A program made the position numbers and the translations under genes. 64,000 nt of DNA from NCBI RefSeq assembly GCF_023078475.1, contig NZ_CP095741.1, positions 3,472,001 to 3,536,000 of the forward strand. Direction: 5' to 3'. Every line of letters starts with the position of its first letter. Positions within the stretch are counted from its first letter, which is position 1. Below are positions 42,843-51,669 of this stretch, one piece after another. The stretch comes from Luteibacter aegosomaticola (GTDB taxonomy: Bacteria; Pseudomonadota; Gammaproteobacteria; Xanthomonadales; Rhodanobacteraceae). The notes under the pieces were generated by a model. That model saw only the letters and a list, made by a program, of their open reading frames with translations. It did no database searches and was not told where the DNA came from.

Positions 42843-43946
42843 ATGATTTTCGAAACCATCGCCAACACGGGCCACGAAGAAGTCGTCTTCTGCCATAACA
42901 AGGACGCGGGCCTCAAGGCCATCATCGCGATCCACAACACCGTGCTTGGTCCGTCGCTGGGCGGCCTGCGCATGTGGCCCTACAAGTCCGAGCAGGACGC
43001 CGTGAACGATGTGCTGCGCCTGTCGCGCGGTATGACGTACAAGAACGCGGTGGCCGGCCTGAACCTCGGTGGCGGCAAGGCCGTGATCATCGGCGATCCC
43101 TCCAAGGACAAGTCCGAAGCGCTGTTCCGCGCCTTCGGCCGCTTCGTCAACTCGCTCAACGGCCGTTACATCACGGCGGAAGACGTGGGTATCGACGTGA
43201 ACGACATGGAATATGTCTACCGCGAAACCGAATACGTCACCGGCGTGCACCAGGTGCACGGTGGTTCGGGCGATCCCTCGCCGTTCACCGCGTTCGGCAC
43301 GCTGCAGGGCCTGATGGCCGCGCTGCAGGCCAAGCACGGCAACGAAGACGTGGGCAAGTACAGCTACGCCGTCCAGGGCTGCGGCCACGTGGGTAGCGAG
43401 TTCATCAAGCTGCTCCGCGAGCAGGGCGCCAAGGTGTTCGTCACCGACATCAACAAGGATGCCGTGCAGCGCTGCGTCGACGAGCTGGGCTGCGAAGCGG
43501 TCGGCCTCGATGAAATCTACGACGTCGACGCCGACGTCTACAGCCCGTGCGCCCTGGGTGGCACGGTCAACGAGCAGACGATCGACCGCATCAAGGCGAA
43601 GATCATCTGCGGTGCCGCGAACAACCAGCTGGCCACCGACGCGATCGGTGACGAACTGGCCCGCCGTGGCGTGCTGTACGCGCCGGATTACGCCGTGAAC
43701 GCTGGCGGCGTCATGAACGTCTCGCTCGAGATCGACGGCTACAACCGCGAGCGTGCGATGCGCATGATGCGTACGATCTACTACAACGTCGGTCGCATCT
43801 TCGAAATCTCCGGCCGCGACAACATCCCGACCTACAAGGCCGCGGACCGCATGGCCGAAGAGCGCATCAGCGCCATCGGCAAGATCCGCCTGCCGCACAT
43901 GGGCAACGGTGCACCCCGTTTCCAGGGCCGCATGCGCGGCCAGTAA
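42843..43946 (+). CDS. leucine/branched-chain amino acid dehydrogenase
   Basis: A 367-residue Glu/Leu/Phe/Val dehydrogenase. N-terminal catalytic domain: GPSLGGLRMWPY, then the catalytic Lys in GMTYKNAVAGLNLGGGKAVI; Rossmann domain with VQGCGHVGSEFIKLLREQG. The length and GGLRMW/LNLGGGKA form are those of leucine dehydrogenase (NAD+, oxidative deamination of Leu, Val, Ile). The start at 42843 (MIFETIAN) is the family start. It provides the 2-oxo acids upstream of the pathways that isovaleryl-CoA dehydrogenase and IcmF serve. Confidence 0.9.
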   Translation: MIFETIANTGHEEVVFCHNKDAGLKAIIAIHNTVLGPSLGGLRMWPYKSEQDAVNDVLRLSRGMTYKNAVAGLNLGGGKAVIIGDPSKDKSEALFRAFGRFVNSLNGRYITAEDVGIDVNDMEYVYRETEYVTGVHQVHGGSGDPSPFTAFGTLQGLMAALQAKHGNEDVGKYSYAVQGCGHVGSEFIKLLREQGAKVFVTDINKDAVQRCVDELGCEAVGLDEIYDVDADVYSPCALGGTVNEQTIDRIKAKIICGAANNQLATDAIGDELARRGVLYAPDYAVNAGGVMNVSLEIDGYNRERAMRMMRTIYYNVGRIFEISGRDNIPTYKAADRMAEERISAIGKIRLPHMGNGAPRFQGRMRGQ

Positions 43947-43970
43947 GGCGTCCCGGCAGGGTCGACCCGA

Positions 43971-44000
43971 GAGCCACCGGATTCGTCCGGTGGCTTTTTT
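43971..44000 (+). terminator. intrinsic terminator of leucine dehydrogenase gene
   Basis: A perfect 10-bp stem AGCCACCGGA/TCCGGTGGCT with a stable TTCG loop is followed by a T-tract. Confidence 0.93.
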
Positions 44001-44040
44001 CTTGGCCAGGCCAGGGGCCTGAGTGACGGCACCGGCGCCT

Positions 44041-44063
44041 ATCGCGTGCAAACGCGCTCCTAC
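44041..44063. repeat. single REP half-site, type B
   Basis: One 23-nt arm, outer end CGCTCCTAC, inner end ATCGCGTGC. The remainder of the 411-bp gap 43947-44357, between leucine dehydrogenase and the pigment operon, holds the terminator and a presumed promoter region; no ORF is supported in it. Confidence 0.75.
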
Positions 44064-44357
44064 AAATGGCCGTGTGAGGCCGTTTCCGGCAAATGTGAAC
44101 GGCCCGGGCCAATCAACTTCGTAAGAATCTCCCGATGCCGTTTGCCTTGGGTCATGATCTGTTACACTTCGCCACGCCCGGCCTCGCGTAAGGCTTTGCC
44201 TTTACGAAGCTTTTGGGTGTAGGGGGAACCTCCGCCACCCGGGCGGAATCACCAATTCAAGATCACGACCTTCGTCGCCCCGGCGGCGCTGCCCAGCTCT
44301 TGTCCCGTGTGGATAGCCAGGCGCGCTCCAAGGGGTTGAAATGGACTTACCGAGCAT

Positions 44358-44627
44358 ATGAGCGCGATCCCCGCCGAAACCTTCACCCAAGATGACATCC
44401 TGGCTCGCCTGCGGTCCGTCCTGCATGAGACGTTCGAGATCGACCCGGCGAAGGTAACCCCGGAGGCTAACCTCTTCTCCGACCTGGAGCTGGACAGCAT
44501 CGATGCGATCGATCTGGCCATCCAGGTGCAGGACATGACCGGCACCCGCATCAAGCCCGAAGACTTCAAGAGCGTGCGTACCGTGGGCGATGTCGTCGCC
44601 ACCGTGCAGCAGCTCGTCGCGCGCTGA
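44358..44627 (+). CDS. acyl carrier protein of the pigment cluster
   Basis: An 89-residue ACP with the phosphopantetheine-attachment Ser in LELDSIDAIDLAIQ (about residue 50), followed by the expected helices (KPEDFKSVRTVGDVVATVQQL). It carries the growing polyene chain as a thioester. It is the first gene of an operon running to 54508. Aryl-polyene clusters usually have two ACP genes; only one is found here. The start has a weak ribosome-binding site. Confidence 0.9.
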   Translation: MSAIPAETFTQDDILARLRSVLHETFEIDPAKVTPEANLFSDLELDSIDAIDLAIQVQDMTGTRIKPEDFKSVRTVGDVVATVQQLVAR

Positions 44628-44633
44628 GGCGTC

Positions 44634-45419
44634 ATGCTGGGCCCCGCCGGACCGCGCGCCAACGCGGAACGTAGGTTCGCGCCCTGCGCGGTCATACCCA
44701 TCTACAACCACGGCCGCACCATCGCGGCCACGGCCAACGCCCTGGCGGCGCACGGCCTGCCCGTGCTGGTCGTGGACGATGGCTCGAATGAAGAAACCCA
44801 ACGCATCCTGGACGAGCTCGTCGCCGGGCGCGATGACCTGCGCCTGATCCGCCAGCCACGTAACGGCGGCAAGGGCGTGGCCCTGTCGACCGGGTTCCAG
44901 GCCGCCTACGAGGCCGGCTACACCCACGTCCTGCAGATCGATGCCGATGGCCAGCACGATACGGCCGACGTGCCGCGTTTCCTCGCCGAGGCCCAGGCCG
45001 CCCCGGATGCGATGATCTGCGGCTGCCCCGTGTACGACGCTTCGATCCCGAAGGCACGCTACTACGGGCGCTATCTCACCCATGCGTGCGTCTGGCTGGA
45101 AACACTCTCCTTCGACATCAAGGACTCGATGCTGGGCTACCGCCTGTATCCGCTGGCCGCGACGTGCGAGGAGATGGCCCGCAAGCCCTTCCCGCCCCGC
45201 ATGGATTTCGATACCGAGATCGCGGTGCGCCTGTTCTGGCGCGGCGTGCCGGTACGCAATGTAGCCACCCGGGTGATCTACCCGGAGAATGGCCTCTCCC
45301 ATTTCCGCCTGTGGCGCGATAACGCACGCATCACGGCCATGCATACCCGCCTGCTCCTGGGCATGCTGCCGCGCGCGCCGCGCCTGCTCCTGCACAAGCT
45401 CACACGGAAAAACGCCTGA
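44634..45419 (+). CDS. family 2 glycosyltransferase of the pigment cluster
   Basis: A 261-residue GT-A-fold glycosyltransferase: CAVIPIYNHGRTIAATANAL, VVDDGSNEET, the metal-binding DADGQHD, then the acceptor region MDFDTEIAVRLFWRG. It has no membrane helix of its own except possibly a C-terminal amphipathic stretch. It may transfer a sugar or act on the lipid head group of the pigment; the acceptor is unknown. It ends with TGATG, sharing its stop with the next start. Confidence 0.88.
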   Translation: MLGPAGPRANAERRFAPCAVIPIYNHGRTIAATANALAAHGLPVLVVDDGSNEETQRILDELVAGRDDLRLIRQPRNGGKGVALSTGFQAAYEAGYTHVLQIDADGQHDTADVPRFLAEAQAAPDAMICGCPVYDASIPKARYYGRYLTHACVWLETLSFDIKDSMLGYRLYPLAATCEEMARKPFPPRMDFDTEIAVRLFWRGVPVRNVATRVIYPENGLSHFRLWRDNARITAMHTRLLLGMLPRAPRLLLHKLTRKNA

Positions 45420-46033
45420 TGCGTCGTCTTATCGCCCTGTTCGCCCTGCTCTGTGCCGCTACCGCCGCCCACGCCCAGGCGGTACCGCCGCTGGTCGACG
45501 ACATCCTGGCCCACCTCGGCAAGCACCAGCAGGTCCGCGCCGAGTTCACCCAGAGCCGCGCGAACCCCGACCTGGCCGAGCCGCAGGTGAGCAAGGGCGA
45601 CCTGCTGTTCGTCGTGGGCAAGGGCATGATCTGGCGCACGCGCGAGCCGTTCGAGGACACCCTGGTGCTTACCTCGGGCGATGCCCGCCGCCTGAATGCC
45701 CAGGGCAAGCTGGAGCGCGTGCGCGACGGCAACCGCGGCGTCAGCCAGGTCTCCGGCATGCTGCAGGGCATGCTGGCTGGCAAGGCGGATGAAGCCGCGC
45801 GCCAGTTCACGATCACCGCCGAAGGCACGCTGGACGACTGGACCCTGCATTTCGTGCCGAAGCAGGCGCGCGTAGCTCGCGTGCTGGCCGGCATCACCCT
45901 GAAGGGCGATGCCTTCCTCGAAGGTATCGAGGTGAACCTCGCCAGCGGCGAGAAGACCACGATCACCTTCGCGAACACCCGCGATGCCGGTGAGCTGAGC
46001 GCACAGGAAGCCCAGGTCCTCGGCGTCAAATGA
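45419..46033 (+). CDS. LolA-like outer-membrane lipoprotein carrier of the pigment cluster
   Basis: A 204-residue exported protein with signal peptide (RRLIALFALLCAATAAHAQ) and a LolA-type fold (VRAEFTQSRANPDLAEPQVSKGDLLFVVGKGMIWRTREPFEDT). LolA homologues in aryl-polyene clusters are thought to carry the lipidic polyene across the periplasm. Its stop overlaps the start of the exporter (ATGA). Confidence 0.85.
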   Translation: MRRLIALFALLCAATAAHAQAVPPLVDDILAHLGKHQQVRAEFTQSRANPDLAEPQVSKGDLLFVVGKGMIWRTREPFEDTLVLTSGDARRLNAQGKLERVRDGNRGVSQVSGMLQGMLAGKADEAARQFTITAEGTLDDWTLHFVPKQARVARVLAGITLKGDAFLEGIEVNLASGEKTTITFANTRDAGELSAQEAQVLGVK

Positions 46034-48381
46034 AGCCGTCACGGACCACTTTCCGCGCGGTGGTATTCGCCGCGGTGTCGCTGCTGGTGTGCGCACTGGG
46101 GGCGTGGTTGCTGTTCGGCCGGGCCACCTCGCCCCTGCAGACCGACCTTCTGGCGATGCTGCCAGCCACCGAGCGCAATGCGCTGGCGGAAAACGCCGTG
46201 GAACGCCTGTCGCGTGCCAGTGGCGACCGCATGATCCTGCTGGTGGCGAACAAGGATGACGATGCAGCGAAGGATGCCGCGCGCGAGCTAGGTGCCGAGC
46301 TGGGCAAGGACAAGGTCTTCGCCCACGTGCTGGCCGAGCTGCCGCCGTTCGACATGGAGCAACTGGTCAACCCGTTCCTGCCGTACCGCTTCCACCTGCT
46401 GACCGGCGATGACCGCGCCGCACTGGCCACGGCAGGCTTCAATCCCGTCGATACGCTGAAGCGCCGGCTGAACGAGCCGTTCGGCGCCACGATCGGCCCC
46501 CGGCTGGGGGACGATCCGTTCGGCTGGTTGTCACACTGGCTCGAACAACAGCCGTGGAACCGCTCCACCCTCGTGCCGGAAGATGATCTGCTCACGGCGC
46601 ATCGCGACGATGCCAGCTACGTGCTGGTGGTCGCCACGCTGGATGGTTCTTCGTATGACGATGGCGTGCAGCGCCGTGCGCTGGCCGCGCTGGACCATGC
46701 CGAGCACGATATCGTCGCGAAGCACCCGGGGACGCGCCTGCTCCGTACCGGCGCGATTTTCTATGCAGCCTCGGCGCGTGCCGGTGCCGAACGCGATACG
46801 CATGTGGTCGGTATCACCTCCACCATCGGCATCGCGATTCTGCTGCTGTTCGTGTTCCGATCCATGCGGCCGCTGGCCATCGCGTTCCTCTCCACGGCGC
46901 TGGGCGTCGTGGGTGCCGTGGTCGCCACCATCCTCGTCTTCGGTCAGCTCCACCTCCTGACCCTGGTGTTCGGCGCCGCGCTGCTCGGCGAGGCCGTCGA
47001 CTATTCCATCCAGTATTTGTGTGCCCGCGCGAACATGGGCCCCGTGTGGGAGCCGTCGCGTGGTGTGCGCCAGGTGCGCCCTGCCCTGTTGCTCGCCCTC
47101 GCCACGTCGTTGCTTGGCTATGCGCTGCTCGCCATGGTGCCGTTCCCGGCGCTGCGCCAGATGGCCGTGTTCGCCATCGCCGGCATGGCGGTGGCCTGCG
47201 CCAGCGTGTTCTGGCTGCTGCCCGCCCTGCTCCGCAAGCCCGCCAACACGCCGCTGGCCACGCCGTTCGTGCGCGTGGCCCTGGCCTGGCAGCGCGCGGC
47301 TTCGGGTCGCCGAGCCTTCATCGCCATCGGCGTGCTCACGCTGGCGGCCATTCCAGGCTGGCTCAAGCTGGGCCACGATGACGATATCCACCTGCTGATC
47401 TCGCCCCCTGCCTGGCTCGAAGCGCAGACCAACGAGATCCGCGACGTCGCCGGCTTCGGCGGTGGCAGCCAGTTCTGGCTCGTGGAAGGCGATTCCACCG
47501 AAGCCGTGCTCGAACATGAAGAAGCACTGGCCGACCGCCTGCGCAACGAAGGCATCGCCTTCACCGGCGTGAGCGGCATGTTGCCTTCTCAGAAGCGCCA
47601 ATCCGAAAACCTGGCAGCCATCTGCAGGAGCGTGCTTGCACGCGATGGGGCTTGCGATAACGCCGATCGCGCGCAAGCGCGCTCCTACATGACTGGCGCT
47701 GGATTTAAGGCTGAGGCGGCCGAGGCGTATTTCGCCGCGTTCCCGGGCAAGGCGTTTACGCTTGAGGACTGGAAGCGCATTCCCGCCTACATGCCGTTCC
47801 AGTACCTGTGGATGGACAAGGGCAGCATCGTGGTGCCGCAGGGTGATGTCGACGTGGCGCGGATGCGCGCCATGGCCGATGGCCTGCCGGGTGTTTCGGT
47901 GATCGACAAGCCGGCAAGCATCTCGACGCTGTTCGGCGAGTACCGCGGCTTCGCCAGCCTGTGGCTAGGCGCCGCCATGATCCTGGTCGCCGCCGCGTTC
48001 GCCTGGCGCTACGGGCGCCGTGGCGCGCTGCGCGTGCTGCTGCCGCCGCTGGCCGGCATCGTCTTCAGTGTCGCTGCGCTGGGCTACCTGGGCCAGCCAC
48101 TCACGCTGTTCCACCTCATGGCCCTGATGCTCGTGCTGGGCGTGGGCGCAAACTATGCCGTCTTTCTACGCGAAGGCGAGCCGCACTCGGCACATACGCC
48201 TGGCGCCGCCTACGCGGGCGTGCTGCTTTCGGCGGTGACCGCCCTGCTCTCCTTCGGCCTGCTCGCGCTGAGCACGATGCCTGCCCTGCAACATTTCGGG
48301 CTCACCCTGTTGCTCGGGATCGGCTTCACCGCCCTCCTGGCACCGGTGAGCGCCCCCGCACCCGTGAAGAACCCCGCATGA
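46030..48381 (+). CDS. RND/MMPL-type exporter of the pigment cluster
   Basis: A 783-residue transporter with the MMPL repeat pattern: helix 1 at residues 10-28, a periplasmic domain, five helices (about 258-410), a second periplasmic domain (about 440-630) and six more helices. GEAVDYSIQYLCAR and GVGANYAVFLREG are the paired helix-4 motifs. It presumably exports the polyene lipid with the LolA-like protein. Odd: residues about 532-553 of the second periplasmic domain are encoded by a REP pair (47624-47688). Residues on both sides keep family-like character and the frame stays open. Confidence 0.88.
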   Translation: MKPSRTTFRAVVFAAVSLLVCALGAWLLFGRATSPLQTDLLAMLPATERNALAENAVERLSRASGDRMILLVANKDDDAAKDAARELGAELGKDKVFAHVLAELPPFDMEQLVNPFLPYRFHLLTGDDRAALATAGFNPVDTLKRRLNEPFGATIGPRLGDDPFGWLSHWLEQQPWNRSTLVPEDDLLTAHRDDASYVLVVATLDGSSYDDGVQRRALAALDHAEHDIVAKHPGTRLLRTGAIFYAASARAGAERDTHVVGITSTIGIAILLLFVFRSMRPLAIAFLSTALGVVGAVVATILVFGQLHLLTLVFGAALLGEAVDYSIQYLCARANMGPVWEPSRGVRQVRPALLLALATSLLGYALLAMVPFPALRQMAVFAIAGMAVACASVFWLLPALLRKPANTPLATPFVRVALAWQRAASGRRAFIAIGVLTLAAIPGWLKLGHDDDIHLLISPPAWLEAQTNEIRDVAGFGGGSQFWLVEGDSTEAVLEHEEALADRLRNEGIAFTGVSGMLPSQKRQSENLAAICRSVLARDGACDNADRAQARSYMTGAGFKAEAAEAYFAAFPGKAFTLEDWKRIPAYMPFQYLWMDKGSIVVPQGDVDVARMRAMADGLPGVSVIDKPASISTLFGEYRGFASLWLGAAMILVAAAFAWRYGRRGALRVLLPPLAGIVFSVAALGYLGQPLTLFHLMALMLVLGVGANYAVFLREGEPHSAHTPGAAYAGVLLSAVTALLSFGLLALSTMPALQHFGLTLLLGIGFTALLAPVSAPAPVKNPA
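47624..47688. repeat. REP/BIME element, type B, inside the exporter coding sequence
   Basis: Two 23-nt arms, 47624-47646 and 47666-47688, face each other as in the intergenic copy at 57956-58010. Only one base differs in the outer GTAGGAG (GCAGGAG here). The 65 bp are translated in frame with the exporter. Confidence 0.88.
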
Positions 48382-48413
48382 ACACCACCGCAAACGCTAC
48401 GGGAGGTCGCGCG

Positions 48414-49640
48414 ATGAAACGCGTTGTCGTTACCGGTATCGGCGGCATTACGCCCCTGGGCCACGACTGGGCCACGATCGAGCCGCGCCTGCGCGCCTTC
48501 CGCAACGTCGTCCGCCGCATGGGCGAATGGGATTACTTCGATGCGCTTAACGGCCGCCTCGGGGTTCCCGTCGATGACTTCACGCCGCCGGCGCACTGGT
48601 CGCGCAAGCAGATGCGCTCGATGGGCCGCGTGGCCTTGCTCGCCACTGCCGCCAGCGAGCGCGCCCTCGCCGATGCGGGGCTGCTCAATGACGAGAGCAT
48701 CCAGGATGGCCGCATGGGCGTGGCCTACGGCTCCTCGGGCGGCAGCATCGAACCCGCGCGCACCGTGGGCCGCATGCTGGAAACCGGCTCGATGCAGGGC
48801 GTCACGGCCACCAGCTATATCCAGATGATGGCGCATACCACGGCGGTGAACGTGGGTGTGTTTTTCGGCTTGAAAGGGCGGGTGATCACCACCTCGAGCG
48901 CGTGTACCTCGGGCAGCCAGGCCATCGGCTACGGCTACGAGGCGATCCAGCAGGGCAAGCAGAAGCTCATGTTGTGCGGCGGTGCCGAAGAGCTCTCGGG
49001 CCCCGGCGCGGCGGTGTTCGATACGCTGTTTGCCACCAGCACCCGCAACGACACACCAGAGGTCACGCCGCGCCCGTTCGATGCGAAGCGTGATGGCCTG
49101 GTCGTCGGCGAAGGTGCGGTGACGCTCGTGCTCGAAGAGTACGAGCACGCCGTGGCCCGCGGCGCGCGCATTTACGCGGAAATCGTCGGCTTCGGGACGA
49201 ATTCGGATGGCGCGCACATCACCCAGCCCACGCGCGAGACCATGGCGGCGGCGATGCGCATGGCGCTCGCCGACGCGGATCTGGAATCTTCGGCCATTGG
49301 CTACGTGAGCGCGCATGGCACCGCCACCGATCGCGGCGACGTGGCCGAAAGCCACGCCACGCACGATGTCCTCGGCGGCGGCGTGCCGATCAGCTCGATG
49401 AAGAGCTATGTAGGTCACACGCTGGGTGCGTGCGGTGCGCTGGAATCGTGGTGGATCATCGAAATGATGCGTGGCGGCTGGTTCGCGCCGACGATCAATC
49501 TTGAGACGCCCGATCCGGAATGCGCCGCGCTGGATTACGTCACGGGCGAAGGCCGCGAGATCCAGACGCGCTATGTGATGAACAACAACTTCGCGTTCGG
49601 CGGCATCAACACCTCGCTGATCTTCAAGGCGCACGACTGA
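48414..49640 (+). CDS. beta-ketoacyl-ACP synthase (KS) 1 of the pigment cluster
   Basis: A 408-residue FabF-type ketosynthase with a full Cys-His-His triad: Cys in TTSSACTSGSQAIG, His in SAHGTATDRGD and His in KSYVGHTLGACGALE. It elongates the polyene by decarboxylative condensation with malonyl-ACP. The ATG at 48414 (MKRVVVTGIGG) has GGAGG 8 nt upstream and matches the family start; an ATG at 48378 overlaps the exporter stop (ATGA) and could also be used, adding 12 residues. Confidence 0.9.
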   Translation: MKRVVVTGIGGITPLGHDWATIEPRLRAFRNVVRRMGEWDYFDALNGRLGVPVDDFTPPAHWSRKQMRSMGRVALLATAASERALADAGLLNDESIQDGRMGVAYGSSGGSIEPARTVGRMLETGSMQGVTATSYIQMMAHTTAVNVGVFFGLKGRVITTSSACTSGSQAIGYGYEAIQQGKQKLMLCGGAEELSGPGAAVFDTLFATSTRNDTPEVTPRPFDAKRDGLVVGEGAVTLVLEEYEHAVARGARIYAEIVGFGTNSDGAHITQPTRETMAAAMRMALADADLESSAIGYVSAHGTATDRGDVAESHATHDVLGGGVPISSMKSYVGHTLGACGALESWWIIEMMRGGWFAPTINLETPDPECAALDYVTGEGREIQTRYVMNNNFAFGGINTSLIFKAHD

Positions 49641-50875
49641 TGCGTCGCGTCGTCGTCACCGGCATGGGCGCGGTGTCCTGTCTTGGGGCGGGACGCGAGG
49701 CTTTCTTCAGCGGCCTTCGCGAGGGCCGTACCGGCTTTCGCGATATGCCGGATTACGCCGAGCTCGGCATGCGTTGCCGCACGGCAGCGCCCGTGGATCT
49801 GGGCACGCTGGAGCCCCCGCCGCGTAAGCTGCGCCGGTACTTCCCGCCATCAGCGGAGTTTGCCTGGCACGCCACGCGCGAAGCCCTGGCCGAGGCGGGC
49901 CTCGATGAAGCGCGCGTGCGCGAGCGTGACGTCGGCCTGGTGATGGGCGGCTCCTCCGCCCTCTCGGAATACGAAGCCGGCCTGAATGTGTACCGCGCCA
50001 AGGGCTATGCACGCCTGTCGCCGTTCATCGTCCCGCGCAGCATGGGCAGCGCGCTCGCAGCGAGCCTGATCAACGCGTTTGGCTTCGGCGGCCGCGGCTT
50101 CACCATCGGTTCGGCCTGCACCAGCGCCACCCACGCGATCGGCCAGGCGATGGAGCTGATCCAGCTCGGCCGCCAGGACATCGTGGTGTGCGGCGGCGCG
50201 GAGGAACTGCACGACAAGGCCTCCATGTGCTTCGACGTGATGAACGCGCTCACGACCACGAGCACCGTGGGCGAGCGCGTTTCCACGCCTTATGCCGCGG
50301 ATCGCGACGGCATCGTGCTGGGCGGCGGCGCCGGCGTGCTGGTGCTCGAATCCCTCGACCACGCGCTGGCGCGTGGCGCGACGATCCTGGCCGAAATGGC
50401 TGGCTACGGCGCGGCGTCTGACCCCGAGGCCATGATCAGCCCGCGCAGCGAAGGCATGGCCGAGGCCATGCACCAGGCCATCGACCTGGCCGGCGTGATG
50501 CCGGATTACGTGAACACCCATGCCTGCGCCACGATCGACGGCGATGCCGCGGAATGGCAGGCGCTGCGCAAGGTTTTCGGCGACCGCGGCCACGCGGTGC
50601 CGTGGATGTCGTCGATCAAGGGCCTGGTGGGCCACGCCACGGCCGCCGCGGGGGCGCTGGATGCCATTGCCTGTATCGGCATGATCGAACACGGCGTGCT
50701 CCTTGCGGGCGCCCCGCCGCACAAGGTCGATCCCACCTTCGACGACGCCCCCCTGCTGGATGGCGAACGCAATGCGATGGTGGACGCCGTCCTTTCGAAC
50801 AGCTTCGGTTTCGGCGGAAGCTGCGCAGCGCTGGTGATCCGGCGCTACCATGAGCCCGACCTCGCCCAGGCCTGA
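49640..50875 (+). CDS. beta-ketoacyl-ACP synthase (KS) 2 of the pigment cluster
   Basis: A 411-residue ketosynthase starting MRRVVVTGMGAVSCLG, with Cys in GSACTSATHAIG, His in NTHACATIDGD and His in KGLVGHATAAAGALD. The triad is intact, so it is not a chain-length factor lacking the Cys. The THACATIDGD site differs from the usual HGTxTxxGD, as in other pigment-cluster KS partners. It starts at TGATG within the stop of KS1; the two probably form a heterodimer. Confidence 0.9.
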   Translation: MRRVVVTGMGAVSCLGAGREAFFSGLREGRTGFRDMPDYAELGMRCRTAAPVDLGTLEPPPRKLRRYFPPSAEFAWHATREALAEAGLDEARVRERDVGLVMGGSSALSEYEAGLNVYRAKGYARLSPFIVPRSMGSALAASLINAFGFGGRGFTIGSACTSATHAIGQAMELIQLGRQDIVVCGGAEELHDKASMCFDVMNALTTTSTVGERVSTPYAADRDGIVLGGGAGVLVLESLDHALARGATILAEMAGYGAASDPEAMISPRSEGMAEAMHQAIDLAGVMPDYVNTHACATIDGDAAEWQALRKVFGDRGHAVPWMSSIKGLVGHATAAAGALDAIACIGMIEHGVLLAGAPPHKVDPTFDDAPLLDGERNAMVDAVLSNSFGFGGSCAALVIRRYHEPDLAQA

Positions 50876-50880
50876 CCCCC

Positions 50881-51669
50881 ATGGAACTTGCAGCCGACAC
50901 GACGAAACGCCGCGCCGACGCCTGGGCTTGCCGGTTCATATTCACCGCCCTTTCCTTCGCTTTTTTCGGTCTGGGCGGGCTGTTCCTGCGTATCGTGATC
51001 CTGCCGATCGTGATGCACTGGCCTGCCCCCATCGAAGTGCGCCGCCGCCGGGCGCGCCGCACGGTCGGCAAGGCGTTCTGGCTGCACTCGCAGTTCATGG
51101 CGCGCACCGGCGTGCTCACCTACCAGTTTGAAGGCCTTGAGCGGCTGGGCCGGCCCGGCCAGATGATCGTGGCCAACCACCCCTCGCTCATCGACGTGGT
51201 GTTCATCATCGGCCACGTGCCGAACGCGAATTGCGTGGTGAAACACAGCCTCTGGAAGAACCCGTTCATGCGCGGTCCGGTGACCGTGGCCGAATACATC
51301 AGCAACGACGGCAGTGCCGACATGCTGGACCGTGCCGCCGATGTGCTGCGCGACGGGCAGACACTGATCGTGTTCCCCGAAGGCACTCGCACCACCCCCG
51401 GCCACGCCCCCGTGTTCCATCGCGGTGCGTCGGCCATCGCCATACGCGGAGCGAAGGTGATCACGCCGGTCTTCATCACCGTCAAACCGACCACGCTGAC
51501 CAAGGCCGAGCCCTGGTACCGGATCCCCGATCGCCGCGTGCACATGCACCTGCGCGTCGGTGAGGACATCGACGTGGCGAGCTACAGCCTTGATACGCCG
51601 GCACCCATCGCTTCGCGCCGCCTCAACGAACACCTGCACCAGCTTTATGCGCGGGAGCTCCACGCATGA
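50881..51669 (+). CDS. lysophospholipid/1-acylglycerol-3-phosphate-type acyltransferase
   Basis: A 262-residue PlsC-type acyltransferase with an N-terminal helix (IFTALSFAFFGLGGLFL), the acyltransferase HX4D motif in NHPSLIDV, the FPEGTRTT motif and the ITPVFITV region. In aryl-polyene clusters such enzymes attach the polyene chain to the glycerol or sugar part of the lipid anchor. It is an inner-membrane protein and shares ATGATG with the next gene. Confidence 0.88.
   Translation: MELAADTTKRRADAWACRFIFTALSFAFFGLGGLFLRIVILPIVMHWPAPIEVRRRRARRTVGKAFWLHSQFMARTGVLTYQFEGLERLGRPGQMIVANHPSLIDVVFIIGHVPNANCVVKHSLWKNPFMRGPVTVAEYISNDGSADMLDRAADVLRDGQTLIVFPEGTRTTPGHAPVFHRGASAIAIRGAKVITPVFITVKPTTLTKAEPWYRIPDRRVHMHLRVGEDIDVASYSLDTPAPIASRRLNEHLHQLYARELHA

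Noticed and set aside
49640-50875. Second ketosynthase as a chain-length factor
   Set aside because: It keeps the active-site Cys (GSACTS) and both His, so it is not a Cys-less chain-length factor.
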